A DNA stretch of 54,038 nt, taken from NCBI RefSeq assembly GCF_902762735.1, contig NZ_CACWPP010000018.1:1-54038 (forward strand), in the 5' to 3' direction. The position numbers and the translations under genes are program-made. This DNA is from an uncultured Ruminococcus sp. Lineage in GTDB: Bacteria; Bacillota; Clostridia; Oscillospirales; Ruminococcaceae. The notes below the pieces were generated by a model. It worked only from the letters and a program-made list of their open reading frames with translations. It did not search any database and was not told the origin of the DNA. Each line of letters opens with the position of its first letter. The stretch's first letter is position 1. Positions 27,997-35,984 of this stretch are shown one piece after another.

Positions 27997-28838
27997 GCGA
28001 AAAGACAGTCATCACAGCGGAGGTGCTGGATAAGATAAACGTACACTCGGTAAAGGCGCTGACAGCGGAACAGGTGTACTGTTTCAGCGTACTGCTGTGC
28101 GATAACGACATCGACCGTGACAACGAGAGGTTCTCGGAGGAGGCTCTGGGTGTGCTGGCAAAGCTGTTCGTGGGCAGGACGGGCATATTCGACCACGACT
28201 GCAAAAGCAGCGGTCAGACGGCTAGGATATACGACACGGAAGTTGTGGCTCACCCTGACAGAAAGACGGCTGACGGCAGAGAATACAAGGCGCTGATGGG
28301 TCACGCCTACATGGTCAGGACAGATGACAATAAATCGCTGATAGCGGAGATAGACGGCGGCATCAAGAAAGAGGTGTCGGTGGGCTGTTCGGTGAAGAAG
28401 CGGGTATGTTCAGTGTGCGGCGCTGACGGTACAAAGGGCGGCTGTGCCCATGTAAAGGGACGGTATTACGGCGGAAAGCTCTGCTATGTGACACTGGAAG
28501 AGCCTGTGGACGCCTACGAGTGGAGCTTTGTGGCTGTGCCTGCCCAGAGGGCGGCGGGTGTCACGAAAGTCTACGGTGAGCGCGAATATGACGGCGAACT
28601 TGAAAAGCTCAGGGGCTTGCAGGAGAGGTTCTGCGAGGAACTGAGGGCTGACATAATCAGGCTGAAAGGCTTTGTCAGCACAGAGATCGGCGATGACAGC
28701 GAACTTGATGTTTTCGGGCTGATGGAGCTTAAAAAGAAGCTGGAGCGTCAGCTGAGAGCGGAAGCGGCAGTCGGCAGAAGTACAGGTGTGCTGACTGAGG
28801 ACAGCGACTGCGGCGGAACGGAGATGTTCAAGGTCTGA
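27993..28838 (+). CDS. probable prohead protease/scaffold-like protein
   Basis: 281 residues, TTG start overlapping the portal stop. Its place between portal and capsid is that of the prohead protease. Residues ~30-60 (DIDRDNERFSEEAL..GIFDHDCKS) supply a candidate catalytic His, and KKEVSVGCSVKK a candidate Ser; EWSFVAVPAQRAAGV is a common end strand of these proteases. A four-Cys/His patch (CSVCGADGTKGGCAH) is inserted, which is odd for the family and may bind zinc. The C-terminal ~80 residues are charged and helical, and may be scaffold. 28839-29026 contains no gene I can support. Confidence 0.65.
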   Translation: MSEKTVITAEVLDKINVHSVKALTAEQVYCFSVLLCDNDIDRDNERFSEEALGVLAKLFVGRTGIFDHDCKSSGQTARIYDTEVVAHPDRKTADGREYKALMGHAYMVRTDDNKSLIAEIDGGIKKEVSVGCSVKKRVCSVCGADGTKGGCAHVKGRYYGGKLCYVTLEEPVDAYEWSFVAVPAQRAAGVTKVYGEREYDGELEKLRGLQERFCEELRADIIRLKGFVSTEIGDDSELDVFGLMELKKKLERQLRAEAAVGRSTGVLTEDSDCGGTEMFKV

Positions 28839-29026
28839 CGGGCTTGGTCGGCTGACGGGTCAGACAAAGCCGAAAAAGCGCCTTGCCGAAAGCGGGACTG
28901 ATGGTCTTTTGGGGCATAGAGCGGCTTATGGCGCGATAAAACGGCAGGAAAAAAACAAGCGCACAGCAAAGTCTGCCGCGGCGGTGCGTGAATAAAGATG
29001 AGCGGCAGAGAATTTCGGAGGTTTAT

Positions 29027-29992
29027 ATGTACGATAATATCAGACTTGACAAGGCACTTTACAACATCACAGGCAAGAGCTTCACACAGGCACTCACCGA
29101 ACTTGACCCCGATGAAAGCTACAAGGACACCGAGCTGAGGGGTCTGGACGCTTTCGAGAGACAGCTCAAGCGCTTCGGCATAAAGGTCTGCGGCGCTGAC
29201 AGTGACAGGGTGGAGAAGTTCTTCGTTACCGCGCAGTCCGCGGTGCTGTTCCCCGAGTATGTGAGAAGAATGATAAAGAAAGGCATCGACAAGGTGTGCA
29301 TAGCAGATGCGGTCTGCGGTGCGGTATCTAAGACAGATGCGCTGGATTACAGGGGCTTCTCGGTGGTCAGCGAGTCAGGCTCTACGGCAGAGCAGGGCGG
29401 CGAACTGCCCGAAACTGTGGTGAAGCTGAGCGCAGCAGCCAGCGACCTGAAAAAGTTCGCGAGACTGCTCAGCTGTTCCTACGAGGCGGTGAGAAAACAG
29501 CGTCTTGAGGCATTCGGCATAGTGCTGAGAGAGCTGGGCGCTTTAGTGGGCAGGGGCATCAACACTTACATCTGCACAGAGCTTGCAGAAGGTGTAACGC
29601 CCTCTTCCATAGCGGGTGACAGCATCACTTATGCAGACCTTGCAAAGTTCTGGAGCGATATGGGCGACCATGACATGGATATTATGATATGCAGTCCTGT
29701 GGCGATGGCAGAGATACTGGCACTGCCCGAGATGAAGTTCTGTGTCAGCGACTACATGAAAAACGGCAGGATAAGCACTCCCTACGGCGTGACACTGGTG
29801 AAGTGTGCGCAGATGGACAGCGGCGCGATACTGGGCATCGACAGCACAGCGGCGGCAGAGCTTATCCTGGGCAGTGATGTGACGGTCGATCACGACAGAC
29901 TGCTCAGCACACAGATGAACGAGATCAGCTGTTCGGTATTGCTGGGCATCTCTAAGGTGACAGACGGCGCGGCAGCAGTGCTGGAGATATAA
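29027..29992 (+). CDS. phage major capsid protein, HK97-like
   Basis: 321 residues from ATG 29027, which has GGAGG five bases upstream. Position after the protease and the pattern of a helical N-terminal region, then PEYVRRMIKKGI, a long alpha segment (SCSYEAVRKQRLEAFGIVLRELG) and DIMICSPVAMAEILALPEM followed by YGVTLVKC fit HK97-fold capsid proteins. Codon use shows the strong-expression bias expected of a capsid gene. I infer it forms the shell; no sequence search was possible. Confidence 0.8.
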   Translation: MYDNIRLDKALYNITGKSFTQALTELDPDESYKDTELRGLDAFERQLKRFGIKVCGADSDRVEKFFVTAQSAVLFPEYVRRMIKKGIDKVCIADAVCGAVSKTDALDYRGFSVVSESGSTAEQGGELPETVVKLSAAASDLKKFARLLSCSYEAVRKQRLEAFGIVLRELGALVGRGINTYICTELAEGVTPSSIAGDSITYADLAKFWSDMGDHDMDIMICSPVAMAEILALPEMKFCVSDYMKNGRISTPYGVTLVKCAQMDSGAILGIDSTAAAELILGSDVTVDHDRLLSTQMNEISCSVLLGISKVTDGAAAVLEI

Positions 29993-30060
29993 CATCACAG
30001 GAAAAAATGGGGCGGCAGAGCGCCGCTCCTGCCCTGCGGGGCATAGAGAGGAGGAACGGG

Positions 30061-30426
30061 ATGATGGAATTTGAAAGGGTACTGCTCTGCTTTCAGCAGC
30101 TGAGCGGGTGCAGGGCTGAAAAGCTGGAAGAAGTGACAGCGCTGGTCATGTCAGCCATGAAGTCGCTGGAAAGGGAGATAGACCCTGTGAAAATGCGCGA
30201 GTCGGCTGTGCCTGCCTGCGAATATGCGGCGGCATGCATGGCGGTGTACGATTATGTATGCCGTGAAGCAGGGCGCGAGCAGATGGCTGTGACAGCGGGC
30301 GGAACTGCTGACAACAGCGGAGACTTCAGCCACAGGATAAAGGGCGCGGCTGAACTTAAAAGGGAAGCCGTGCGCAGGATAGAATGGCTGATGCCCGAAG
30401 GCGTGTTCTTGTTTGAGACTATGTGA
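30061..30426 (+). CDS. head-tail connector-like protein
   Basis: 121 residues, mostly alpha-helical. GGAGGAACGGG precedes ATG 30061. Size, helical content and the slot directly after the capsid gene match head-completion or connector proteins (HK97 gp6-like), but sequence alone is not diagnostic. Confidence 0.55.
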   Translation: MMEFERVLLCFQQLSGCRAEKLEEVTALVMSAMKSLEREIDPVKMRESAVPACEYAAACMAVYDYVCREAGREQMAVTAGGTADNSGDFSHRIKGAAELKREAVRRIEWLMPEGVFLFETM

Positions 30427-30435
30427 GGTGAGTTT

Positions 30436-30867
30436 ATGGCGTATGAGGAGAGCAACAGTCTTGACCTGGACAAGATAAAGGCAAAACTGGCTGAAGTGCT
30501 GGAAAATGCGGGCTTTTCGGCTTTTGAAGAGTATACAGACTTTGACAGCCGAAAGGCTGAGGGCTGTATCGCCGTTTGTTCGGTAAAAGGCGTTAAGATA
30601 AAACAGGCAGGACGCAGGATAAGCACGGGCGAAAGGTCTTTCAGGGGCGAGATAGTTTTTCTGGTAAGGCTGATGGGGCATTACGGCAGTTTCGATGACT
30701 ATGCTGAGTTCGATGACAGATGCTTCACCGCCTGTGCAGACCTTGCCTGCGTGCGCGACTACGGCAGATGCGCGGTGGAACTTGGCGCGGCAAAAAGCGA
30801 CATGCAGCAGCGCAGGCTGGTCAGGGAAGCTGAGGCTGTTTTCAGGGTGTGCATGAAACAGGTCTGA
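30436..30867 (+). CDS. phage head-tail joining or minor capsid-like protein
   Basis: 143 residues, starting ten bases after the connector. An alpha/beta protein with FRGEIVFLVRLMGHYG in the middle and a helical C terminus. Its position (second after the capsid gene) suggests a tail-terminator or joining role; no motif proves it. Confidence 0.5.
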   Translation: MAYEESNSLDLDKIKAKLAEVLENAGFSAFEEYTDFDSRKAEGCIAVCSVKGVKIKQAGRRISTGERSFRGEIVFLVRLMGHYGSFDDYAEFDDRCFTACADLACVRDYGRCAVELGAAKSDMQQRRLVREAEAVFRVCMKQV

Positions 30868-30883
30868 ACAGGGAGGTGCAGAG

Positions 30884-31249
30884 ATGAGTTTAAAGATATG
30901 TTACGAGATACGTCATGCGCTCGTGGTCAACAACGACCCTGTATACCCCGAAGCCATCAGTTTTGTGCGGCGCGACACCTGTTATGAGATAGAGAAAGTC
31001 GGCGGCGGTATCGACCTGCGCACTAACGGCTCGAAAGGGCTGGAGATCATCGCGTCAGGCAGATACACCGCCGAAGAAAAGGTGAGCCTGCTGGCGTTTA
31101 TCAGTAATTTTGCATCTGATGCGCAGGCTGTGATAGCAGACGGCGTGAACTACGGTCCTATGATAATGCTTGAGGGCACGCTGAAAGACGAAGCAGGCGG
31201 TGTGGGCGGCATGTTCAGCATAAGGCTGGGCGGCTATGAGTTGTTATGA
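30884..31249 (+). CDS. small structural-type protein in the phage-like operon, function unknown
   Basis: 121 residues, beta-rich (MSLKICYEIRHALVV..MFSIRLGGYELL). GGAGGTGCAG precedes the ATG. In a full tailed phage the tail tube and tape measure genes would occupy this place; this protein is too short for a tape measure and has no recognised tail-tube motif. Confidence 0.5.
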   Translation: MSLKICYEIRHALVVNNDPVYPEAISFVRRDTCYEIEKVGGGIDLRTNGSKGLEIIASGRYTAEEKVSLLAFISNFASDAQAVIADGVNYGPMIMLEGTLKDEAGGVGGMFSIRLGGYELL

Positions 31250-31273
31250 GTTGTAGAAAGGAGACGTTGCGGC

Positions 31274-32230
31274 ATGCTTTTCAGTTTACAGCTGTTTATC
31301 AGAAGAGACGGCAGAACATTTGTTGAGATACTGGATAACTGCCTTGAATTCAGCTTTGAAAAGGCGCTGTATGTGCCGTATAATGAGTTTCGCGGGGTGT
31401 TTTATGAAGATGGTGCGCCCACATTCACGGCAGGGGAGATAATAAAGGTCATGGTGACTGCCGATGCAGTGCCGTTTCACGAGGGAATGCCCGATGAGGT
31501 CAGCGTGGAGCGGCGCGGGAGCGGGTATCGCGTCAGGGTAAAGTCAAGGAGCTACACGCTCCTGCTGGCGCAGAACCAGCCGTACCCGCGCATAAACACC
31601 AATGTCACGCTAAGGAGCCTGTGTGAGGCAAATCTGACCTGTTCGGAGATAAGCTATGAGAACCCCACGCCGACAGTGGGCAACATTTACGTCAACGAGG
31701 GTTCAACAGTGTGGGAAGCGGCAGTCGCATACTGCATAAAGGCGAGCGGCAATTATCCGTTTATCAGGGGTTCAAACATCGTAAGGATGACTGCGTCAAA
31801 TGCGGCAGTCATTGATTACAGCGGCGAGAATATCACTGCGCAGACGTGCAGTGTGGCGACAGGTGCGCTGCTTTCGGACGTTTATATGAAAGAACTTGGC
31901 GACACTTACCCCTTTGAAGCACACGATACCTCAGCGGCAGACATGAAGATAGTCAGGGCAAGGTATTATCCGCTGGACATGCAGTGGCTGTACGACCCGC
32001 AGGTGGGCTTGCAGCACAAGCTGGACTATTCCAACAAAGCAGTCAGGACAGTGGGCATGACCTATGAGGGCTGGAAGTCTGAGGAACTGATGGACATAGC
32101 ATCAGGCGGCGGTGACATCTCGGGCAAGAGGATAAACCGCATAAGGACAGTGGGCAGCAAGCGCGGGGTATTCACGACAGTAACAGCCTATATAGACAGA
32201 TATGGGCAGAGACAGGAGGGTACGAAATGA
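31274..32230 (+). CDS. baseplate hub-like protein (phage late control/Mu gpP type)
   Basis: 318 residues. YRVRVKSRSYTLLLAQNQPY followed by VNEGSTVWEAAVAYCIKASG and a strand-rich region resembles the hub proteins of contractile tails (T4 gp27/Mu gpP), where a short LysM-like segment follows the first beta domain. The match is by pattern and I hold it loosely. Its stop overlaps the next start (ATGA). Confidence 0.5.
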   Translation: MLFSLQLFIRRDGRTFVEILDNCLEFSFEKALYVPYNEFRGVFYEDGAPTFTAGEIIKVMVTADAVPFHEGMPDEVSVERRGSGYRVRVKSRSYTLLLAQNQPYPRINTNVTLRSLCEANLTCSEISYENPTPTVGNIYVNEGSTVWEAAVAYCIKASGNYPFIRGSNIVRMTASNAAVIDYSGENITAQTCSVATGALLSDVYMKELGDTYPFEAHDTSAADMKIVRARYYPLDMQWLYDPQVGLQHKLDYSNKAVRTVGMTYEGWKSEELMDIASGGGDISGKRINRIRTVGSKRGVFTTVTAYIDRYGQRQEGTK

Positions 32231-32559
32231 TAATCAAGATAAGTGAGAGCGGCAAAGTCAGTCTGCCTGCGGGAAATGTGCTGGGTTACGAAGGTGAACA
32301 TATGCTGAGACAGCACAGGGTATTCCACCCGAATATAGAAAACGCCATGTTCACCATGATGCTTCTTTATGAGGACGGCACAAGAAAAAGCGTGACGATA
32401 AATGACGGCATAATGGTCGTCACCCGCACGCATCTCCCCGCTGAGGGGATAGTAAAGGCGCAGTTCAATGCATCAAGAAATTCAGGCAGTGAGGTAAGAA
32501 CTTTCAGGTCTGAGATATTTGCAGTAAAGATAATGCCGTCGGTAGACACCGAATCATAA
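32227..32559 (+). CDS. small terminal protein of the phage-like operon, baseplate-upper N-domain-like
   Basis: 110 residues, all beta (MIIKISESGKVSLPAGNVLG; AMFTMMLLYEDGTRKSVTIN). The short strands with a D-G turn recall the N-terminal domain of receptor-binding/baseplate-upper proteins of Firmicute phages, but no receptor-binding part follows. Translationally coupled to the hub-like gene; last gene before the terminator. Confidence 0.5.
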   Translation: MIIKISESGKVSLPAGNVLGYEGEHMLRQHRVFHPNIENAMFTMMLLYEDGTRKSVTINDGIMVVTRTHLPAEGIVKAQFNASRNSGSEVRTFRSEIFAVKIMPSVDTES

Positions 32560-32564
32560 AAATA

Positions 32565-32604
32565 CCCGTCCTTTTCCTATCTGCGGAAAGGGGCGGGCTT
32601 TTTG
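32565..32604 (+). terminator. terminator of the phage-like operon
   Basis: CCCGTCCTTTTCC pairs with GGAAAGGGGCGGG (32585-32597, with mismatches) and is followed by CTTTTTG, a few bases after the last gene. Confidence 0.75.
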
Positions 32605-32617
32605 CTTATTTACTTTT

Positions 32618-32741
32618 GTGACTATGCCTTTAGCACACCAACTAAAAATGCGGTAAACAAAAGGATAATTGAGCGCCATACGCCAAGAACCTTAATTTCT
32701 GTATAGCCGCTATTTTTGTGGTGTGTCAGCAGGATAACCAC
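32618..32741 (-). mobile_element. Family B element, short copy B3
   Basis: Inverted relative to B1. It keeps both ends (GACTATGCCTTTAGCACACC and GTGTGTCAGCAGGATAACCAC) but lacks the GC apex. Flanked by ATTTACTTTT (32608-32617 and 32742-32751). The right flanking copy contains the stop codon of the next minus-strand gene (32744-32746). Confidence 0.8.
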
Positions 32742-32743
32742 AT

Positions 32744-33271
32744 TTACTTTTTAAGGAAAGGCTGATACCGAAACTGATCGTACCAGACGTTCATAAAACT
32801 TTCGGTGCTTTCGTAATCATCTTTCAGAAAATAATCGTCCTCATCAAAGCAGTCATCTTCATCAAGCACCGTAAGCGCATTAGACTTTATCTCGATGGCG
32901 AGTACAGGCTTTGGTGCAGCAGCGGCGCACATGTCATACCCGCGTTCAAAGAAGCTGATACAAGTGCTGACATTGCTGACATCGGCAAGTGCGAACACCG
33001 CATCATCGCCTGTGACATCTCTTCCTTCGGGTCTGCCTTCGTATTCGCCTGTGGGCGGATAGATGTTATACTGTTCGATTGCGGCGCAGTAAGTGCCGCC
33101 CATATCGAAACTCACAGCGGTGTGTGCGTCCATCAGGGTGACTATCAGGTATCTGCCTGTTTCGCGGTGAAACTTTGCAAGCCCCTCTTTTGTGAACTCA
33201 GTGGCTCGCACATATTCCTCCGTCACACTGTCCGCATACTTTATATAAGGGTCAAGCTGACCTATCAGCAT
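32744..33271 (-). CDS. protein of unknown function in the sortase cluster
   Basis: 175 residues, no signal or membrane segment. The C-terminal third is very acidic (DEDDCFDEDDYFLKDDYES). I see no known motif. It follows the His/Asp-tailed membrane protein by 20 bases and is the last gene of the sortase cluster. Its stop codon lies in the B3 target-site repeat, so the element inserted at the very end of the gene. Confidence 0.65.
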   Translation of the reverse strand: MLIGQLDPYIKYADSVTEEYVRATEFTKEGLAKFHRETGRYLIVTLMDAHTAVSFDMGGTYCAAIEQYNIYPPTGEYEGRPEGRDVTGDDAVFALADVSNVSTCISFFERGYDMCAAAAPKPVLAIEIKSNALTVLDEDDCFDEDDYFLKDDYESTESFMNVWYDQFRYQPFLKK

Positions 33272-33291
33272 TCAGATGCACCTCAATTTCG

Positions 33292-34221
33292 TCAATCATC
33301 GTCATCTTCATCAGCATCATCATCGTGGTGATGGTGGTGCTTAGCATCCCTCACGCGGAAAATGTGGATTATCTGTGCGAAAACGATCAGCACCAGTCCC
33401 AGCGCGAAGAGTATGCAGTTGACCAGTATTATCCTGTCCATAACGCCGTAGATAGAACCGGTTATTGCATAGTAAACGCTTTCGTCCTGCATGAACAGTC
33501 CATCAAAATACCCTGTATATCTGCAATACACAGAGGGTATCAGCAGCAGTGCCGAGCTTACGAACATTACAACGCCGATCCAGTACGGCAGGTCAAACGG
33601 GTGATGCCTGTCAATGTATACCATTATGCCGAGCAGTATCAGCAGAACAGCAGAACAGCCTATCAGTATATTGTTCACTTGCGGCACGACTCTGCGTGAC
33701 AGAGAAGTTATACTGCTGTCAGCCAGCTTCTGCGCCATCATAATATCAAAGCTGGCCTCTACCTTTTTTTCGGCGACATTTAGGGTGTTGTCGATGAAAG
33801 TGTAGTATTCAGCGTCCTTGACGATATTGTTAGCTTCTGAATACTTTTCGATATAATCGGTAACATCAGTTTCAAACTGAGTGTAATCGTATTTGACTTC
33901 GGGCTTTTTGGTGGAATTGCCGAAAATATAGTCAAACGAAGCCTTAGTCAGCCGTTTGGCAGTGACCGAAACCGTGTTTTCATCGAGGCTTTTAGTATAT
34001 ACCTCTTTTGGGATAGCCGTAGGTATGGAAAACTGCCTGAAATAGGTATCTATCTCGTTATACAGCGCTTTATCCGCGCCGCTGTTGCTGATCGACCATA
34101 CGTAATAATCTGTGTTGAAAACCATAGTCTGACAGAAAGCCAGCAGTTCTGTCAGCAGCATGAATATCGCGGCAAAGATGGTCAGTATCAGCATTGGGGT
34201 GTAGTGATATAATTTCTTCAT
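33292..34221 (-). CDS. four-helix membrane protein with His/Asp-rich tail
   Basis: 309 residues. One N-terminal helix (TPMLILTIFAAIFMLLTELL), a ~150-residue extracytoplasmic domain, three more helices (VNNILIGCSAVLLILLGIMV; YWIGVVMFVSSALLLIPSVY; ILVNCILFALGLVLIVFAQI), then a cytoplasmic tail of five His and a run of Asp/Glu (HHHHHDDDADEDDDD) that would bind divalent metal. The layout recalls DUF1461-type membrane proteins, which I cannot confirm. Its start overlaps the sortase stop (ATGA), so it is co-translated with the sortase and may assist surface-protein assembly. Confidence 0.75.
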   Translation of the reverse strand: MKKLYHYTPMLILTIFAAIFMLLTELLAFCQTMVFNTDYYVWSISNSGADKALYNEIDTYFRQFSIPTAIPKEVYTKSLDENTVSVTAKRLTKASFDYIFGNSTKKPEVKYDYTQFETDVTDYIEKYSEANNIVKDAEYYTFIDNTLNVAEKKVEASFDIMMAQKLADSSITSLSRRVVPQVNNILIGCSAVLLILLGIMVYIDRHHPFDLPYWIGVVMFVSSALLLIPSVYCRYTGYFDGLFMQDESVYYAITGSIYGVMDRIILVNCILFALGLVLIVFAQIIHIFRVRDAKHHHHHDDDADEDDDD

Positions 34222-34970
34222 TCCTCAGTCTTGACCTCTTTCCATTCGATGTCCTCCAGCTTGCAGATTATGGCAAGCCTGTATTCCGACATACCCAGCT
34301 TACCATTGTTCCAGCAGGTGTACATGGTCAGCCTGTCATCATCGGTGGGGTAAACGTAGGTGTAGTCCTTTTCGTGGAAAACCACTCTGTCATTGACGAT
34401 ATAGGTGCATTTGCAGTAAACTGTTTCCAGTGTGACAATATCGCCTATCTCGCATTTGGGCAGGTTATAGAAATCCTTGTGATTGTGACCTGCTATGACC
34501 ACGTTGCCGGGTCTGCCGATGTACACCGAACCGTTGTACCAGCCTGCGCCATACTCCAGCACATCATTTGCAGTGCCGCTGTACACGGGTATATCCTTCA
34601 TGCCTGCGGCTTCACAGTTGATGGTAGCGTAAAAATCGCCGTAATAAGGGTAGACGATGGTGTGCTTTTCCTGCTTGCCGTTTACCTCGACTTCGATCTC
34701 CTTGATCTGGTCGGGTGCATCATCGTCCTTGTACTTGTTTAGTGTACGCAGATTTCTTACCTCCATAGGTGTTGCGCCGAAGGCAACATCGAGGTAAGGT
34801 TTGTATTCTTTATAGGGCTTATGCAGAACAAGCACCGCCAGACTGCACAAAACTATCAATACCAAAAAAGGTGTGAGAACATAAGTGAATGTCCTCAACA
34901 CCTTAGATGACGAAGTTCCATGCTTATGAGTGTGCTCGCCCGAACCCTTAGAGGAAAAGGCTTTACTCAT
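34218..34970 (-). CDS. sortase (transpeptidase)
   Basis: 250 residues. A His-containing cytoplasmic N terminus, one membrane helix (FTYVLTPFLVLIVLCSLAVLVL) and a sortase beta-barrel with the catalytic triad His (VIAGHNHKDF), Cys (LTMYTCWNNG) and Arg (SEYRLAIIC). It cuts a sorting signal and joins the protein to the cell wall or to another subunit. Its class is not certain; the adjacent upstream gene carries a VADTG-type C-terminal signal and is the likely substrate. About 30 bases separate the two. Confidence 0.9.
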   Translation of the reverse strand: MSKAFSSKGSGEHTHKHGTSSSKVLRTFTYVLTPFLVLIVLCSLAVLVLHKPYKEYKPYLDVAFGATPMEVRNLRTLNKYKDDDAPDQIKEIEVEVNGKQEKHTIVYPYYGDFYATINCEAAGMKDIPVYSGTANDVLEYGAGWYNGSVYIGRPGNVVIAGHNHKDFYNLPKCEIGDIVTLETVYCKCTYIVNDRVVFHEKDYTYVYPTDDDRLTMYTCWNNGKLGMSEYRLAIICKLEDIEWKEVKTEE

Positions 34971-34999
34971 AAAATATCCACTCCGAAAAAAGTTTTAGA

Positions 35000-35665
35000 T
35001 CAAGCTCTGTTCTTCTTAGCCATTACAACAACGCCCAGACCTGCTGCTGCCAGAGCAACTGCTGCAACTGCTGCTGCGGTGTTAGAAGTCTCAGCCTCAG
35101 CACCTGTATCAGCTACGGGATTATCACTCTTGGTGGTAGTGCCGCCTGCTGCCTTAGAAGAAGAGCTGCTGTCCTTCTTGCTGGAGCTGTTGGAGTTGTT
35201 GCTGGAATCACCGCTGTGCTTATGCTCAGCAGCTACTGCATAATGAGCCTTATCAACGTTGGTGATGGTAACAACAACGTCATATCTCTTACCGAGAGCG
35301 ATCAGGTCATCACAGATAGCCTTCTTCTCATCTTCAGTCCAGTTCTTGCCGACAGCGATCTTATCAGCCTCAGTCAGCTCAGCAGGGGTCTTGTCGATGA
35401 CCTGCTTAGCGCCGCCCTTGCAATAAGGAGCAACATAAGTGTCTCTGATATTGTTCAGATCAGCTATCATCTCATCATACTGAGCGCTGGTGAAGCAGTC
35501 CTTGTGTACCTGCAGGAAGTTATCCAGCTCCTGTACGTTGTTGGACTGTACGCCTGCTTCCTTAGCTGCCTTTACAGCATCCTCATAGGTTGTAGCATAT
35601 GCAGCGATGGACATAGTAGCTGCCATTACTGCTGCTGCTGCGATCGCGGAAATTTTCTTAATCAT
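35000..35665 (-). CDS. secreted surface protein with sorting signal, likely sortase substrate
   Basis: 221 residues from ATG 35665 (GGAGGAAAAAGAA upstream; an ATG seven codons earlier overlaps the ribosome site). Signal peptide MIKKISAIAAAAVMAATMSI..AYA. The mature domain is helical, with a Cys pair (HKDCF, APYCKGG), then a Ser/Asn/Lys linker and the tail NPVADTG, a hydrophobic helix (AAVAAVALAAAGLGVVVM) and AKKNRA. That is the complete cell-wall sorting layout, with VADTG in place of LPXTG, close to the LAXTG class-E type. The helical domain has no family I recognise. Confidence 0.88.
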   Translation of the reverse strand: MIKKISAIAAAAVMAATMSIAAYATTYEDAVKAAKEAGVQSNNVQELDNFLQVHKDCFTSAQYDEMIADLNNIRDTYVAPYCKGGAKQVIDKTPAELTEADKIAVGKNWTEDEKKAICDDLIALGKRYDVVVTITNVDKAHYAVAAEHKHSGDSSNNSNSSSKKDSSSSSKAAGGTTTKSDNPVADTGAEAETSNTAAAVAAVALAAAGLGVVVMAKKNRA

Positions 35666-35697
35666 TTCTTTTTCCTCCAAACTCAAAAACGTGATTT

Positions 35698-35723
35698 AAG
35701 CAGTTGACATACTTCAACTACTT
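35698..35723. promoter_or_regulatory. 10-bp inverted repeat, possible operator of the sortase cluster
   Basis: AAGCAGTTGA (35698-35707), six bases, TCAACTACTT (35714-35723), nine of ten positions paired. It lies between the promoter and the ribosome site. Confidence 0.5.
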
Positions 35724-35734
35724 TGACATAAATT

Positions 35735-35763
35735 ATAATACCACAAAACCATTCAGATTTCAA
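35735..35763 (-). promoter_or_regulatory. sigma-A promoter of the sortase cluster
   Basis: Minus strand TTGAAA (35758-35763), 17-base spacer, TATTAT (35735-35740). Confidence 0.65.
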
Positions 35764-35855
35764 GTGGTTAAATACAACTTTGGTTATTTTGTACAAATAT
35801 TTTAATTTAATTGTGCATAAGTGTTAATAGGGTACAATTTTCGCTTTTTTTGATG

Positions 35856-35962
35856 TGGTTATCCCGCTGACACACCACAGAAACAGCGGCTATACAGAAC
35901 TTAGGGTTCTTGGCGTATATCTTTCCCCCGCCGAAGGCGGGGGAAAGATAGGGATAGTCATA
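35856..35962 (+). mobile_element. Family B element, right-deleted copy B4
   Basis: Left half and GC apex as in B1, then directly GGGATAGTCAT; the CTCAATTATCCTTTTG segment is missing. Flanked by TTTTTTGATG (35846-35855 and 35963-35972). Confidence 0.8.
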
Positions 35963-35984
35963 TTTTTTGATGCACTTACCCGTG

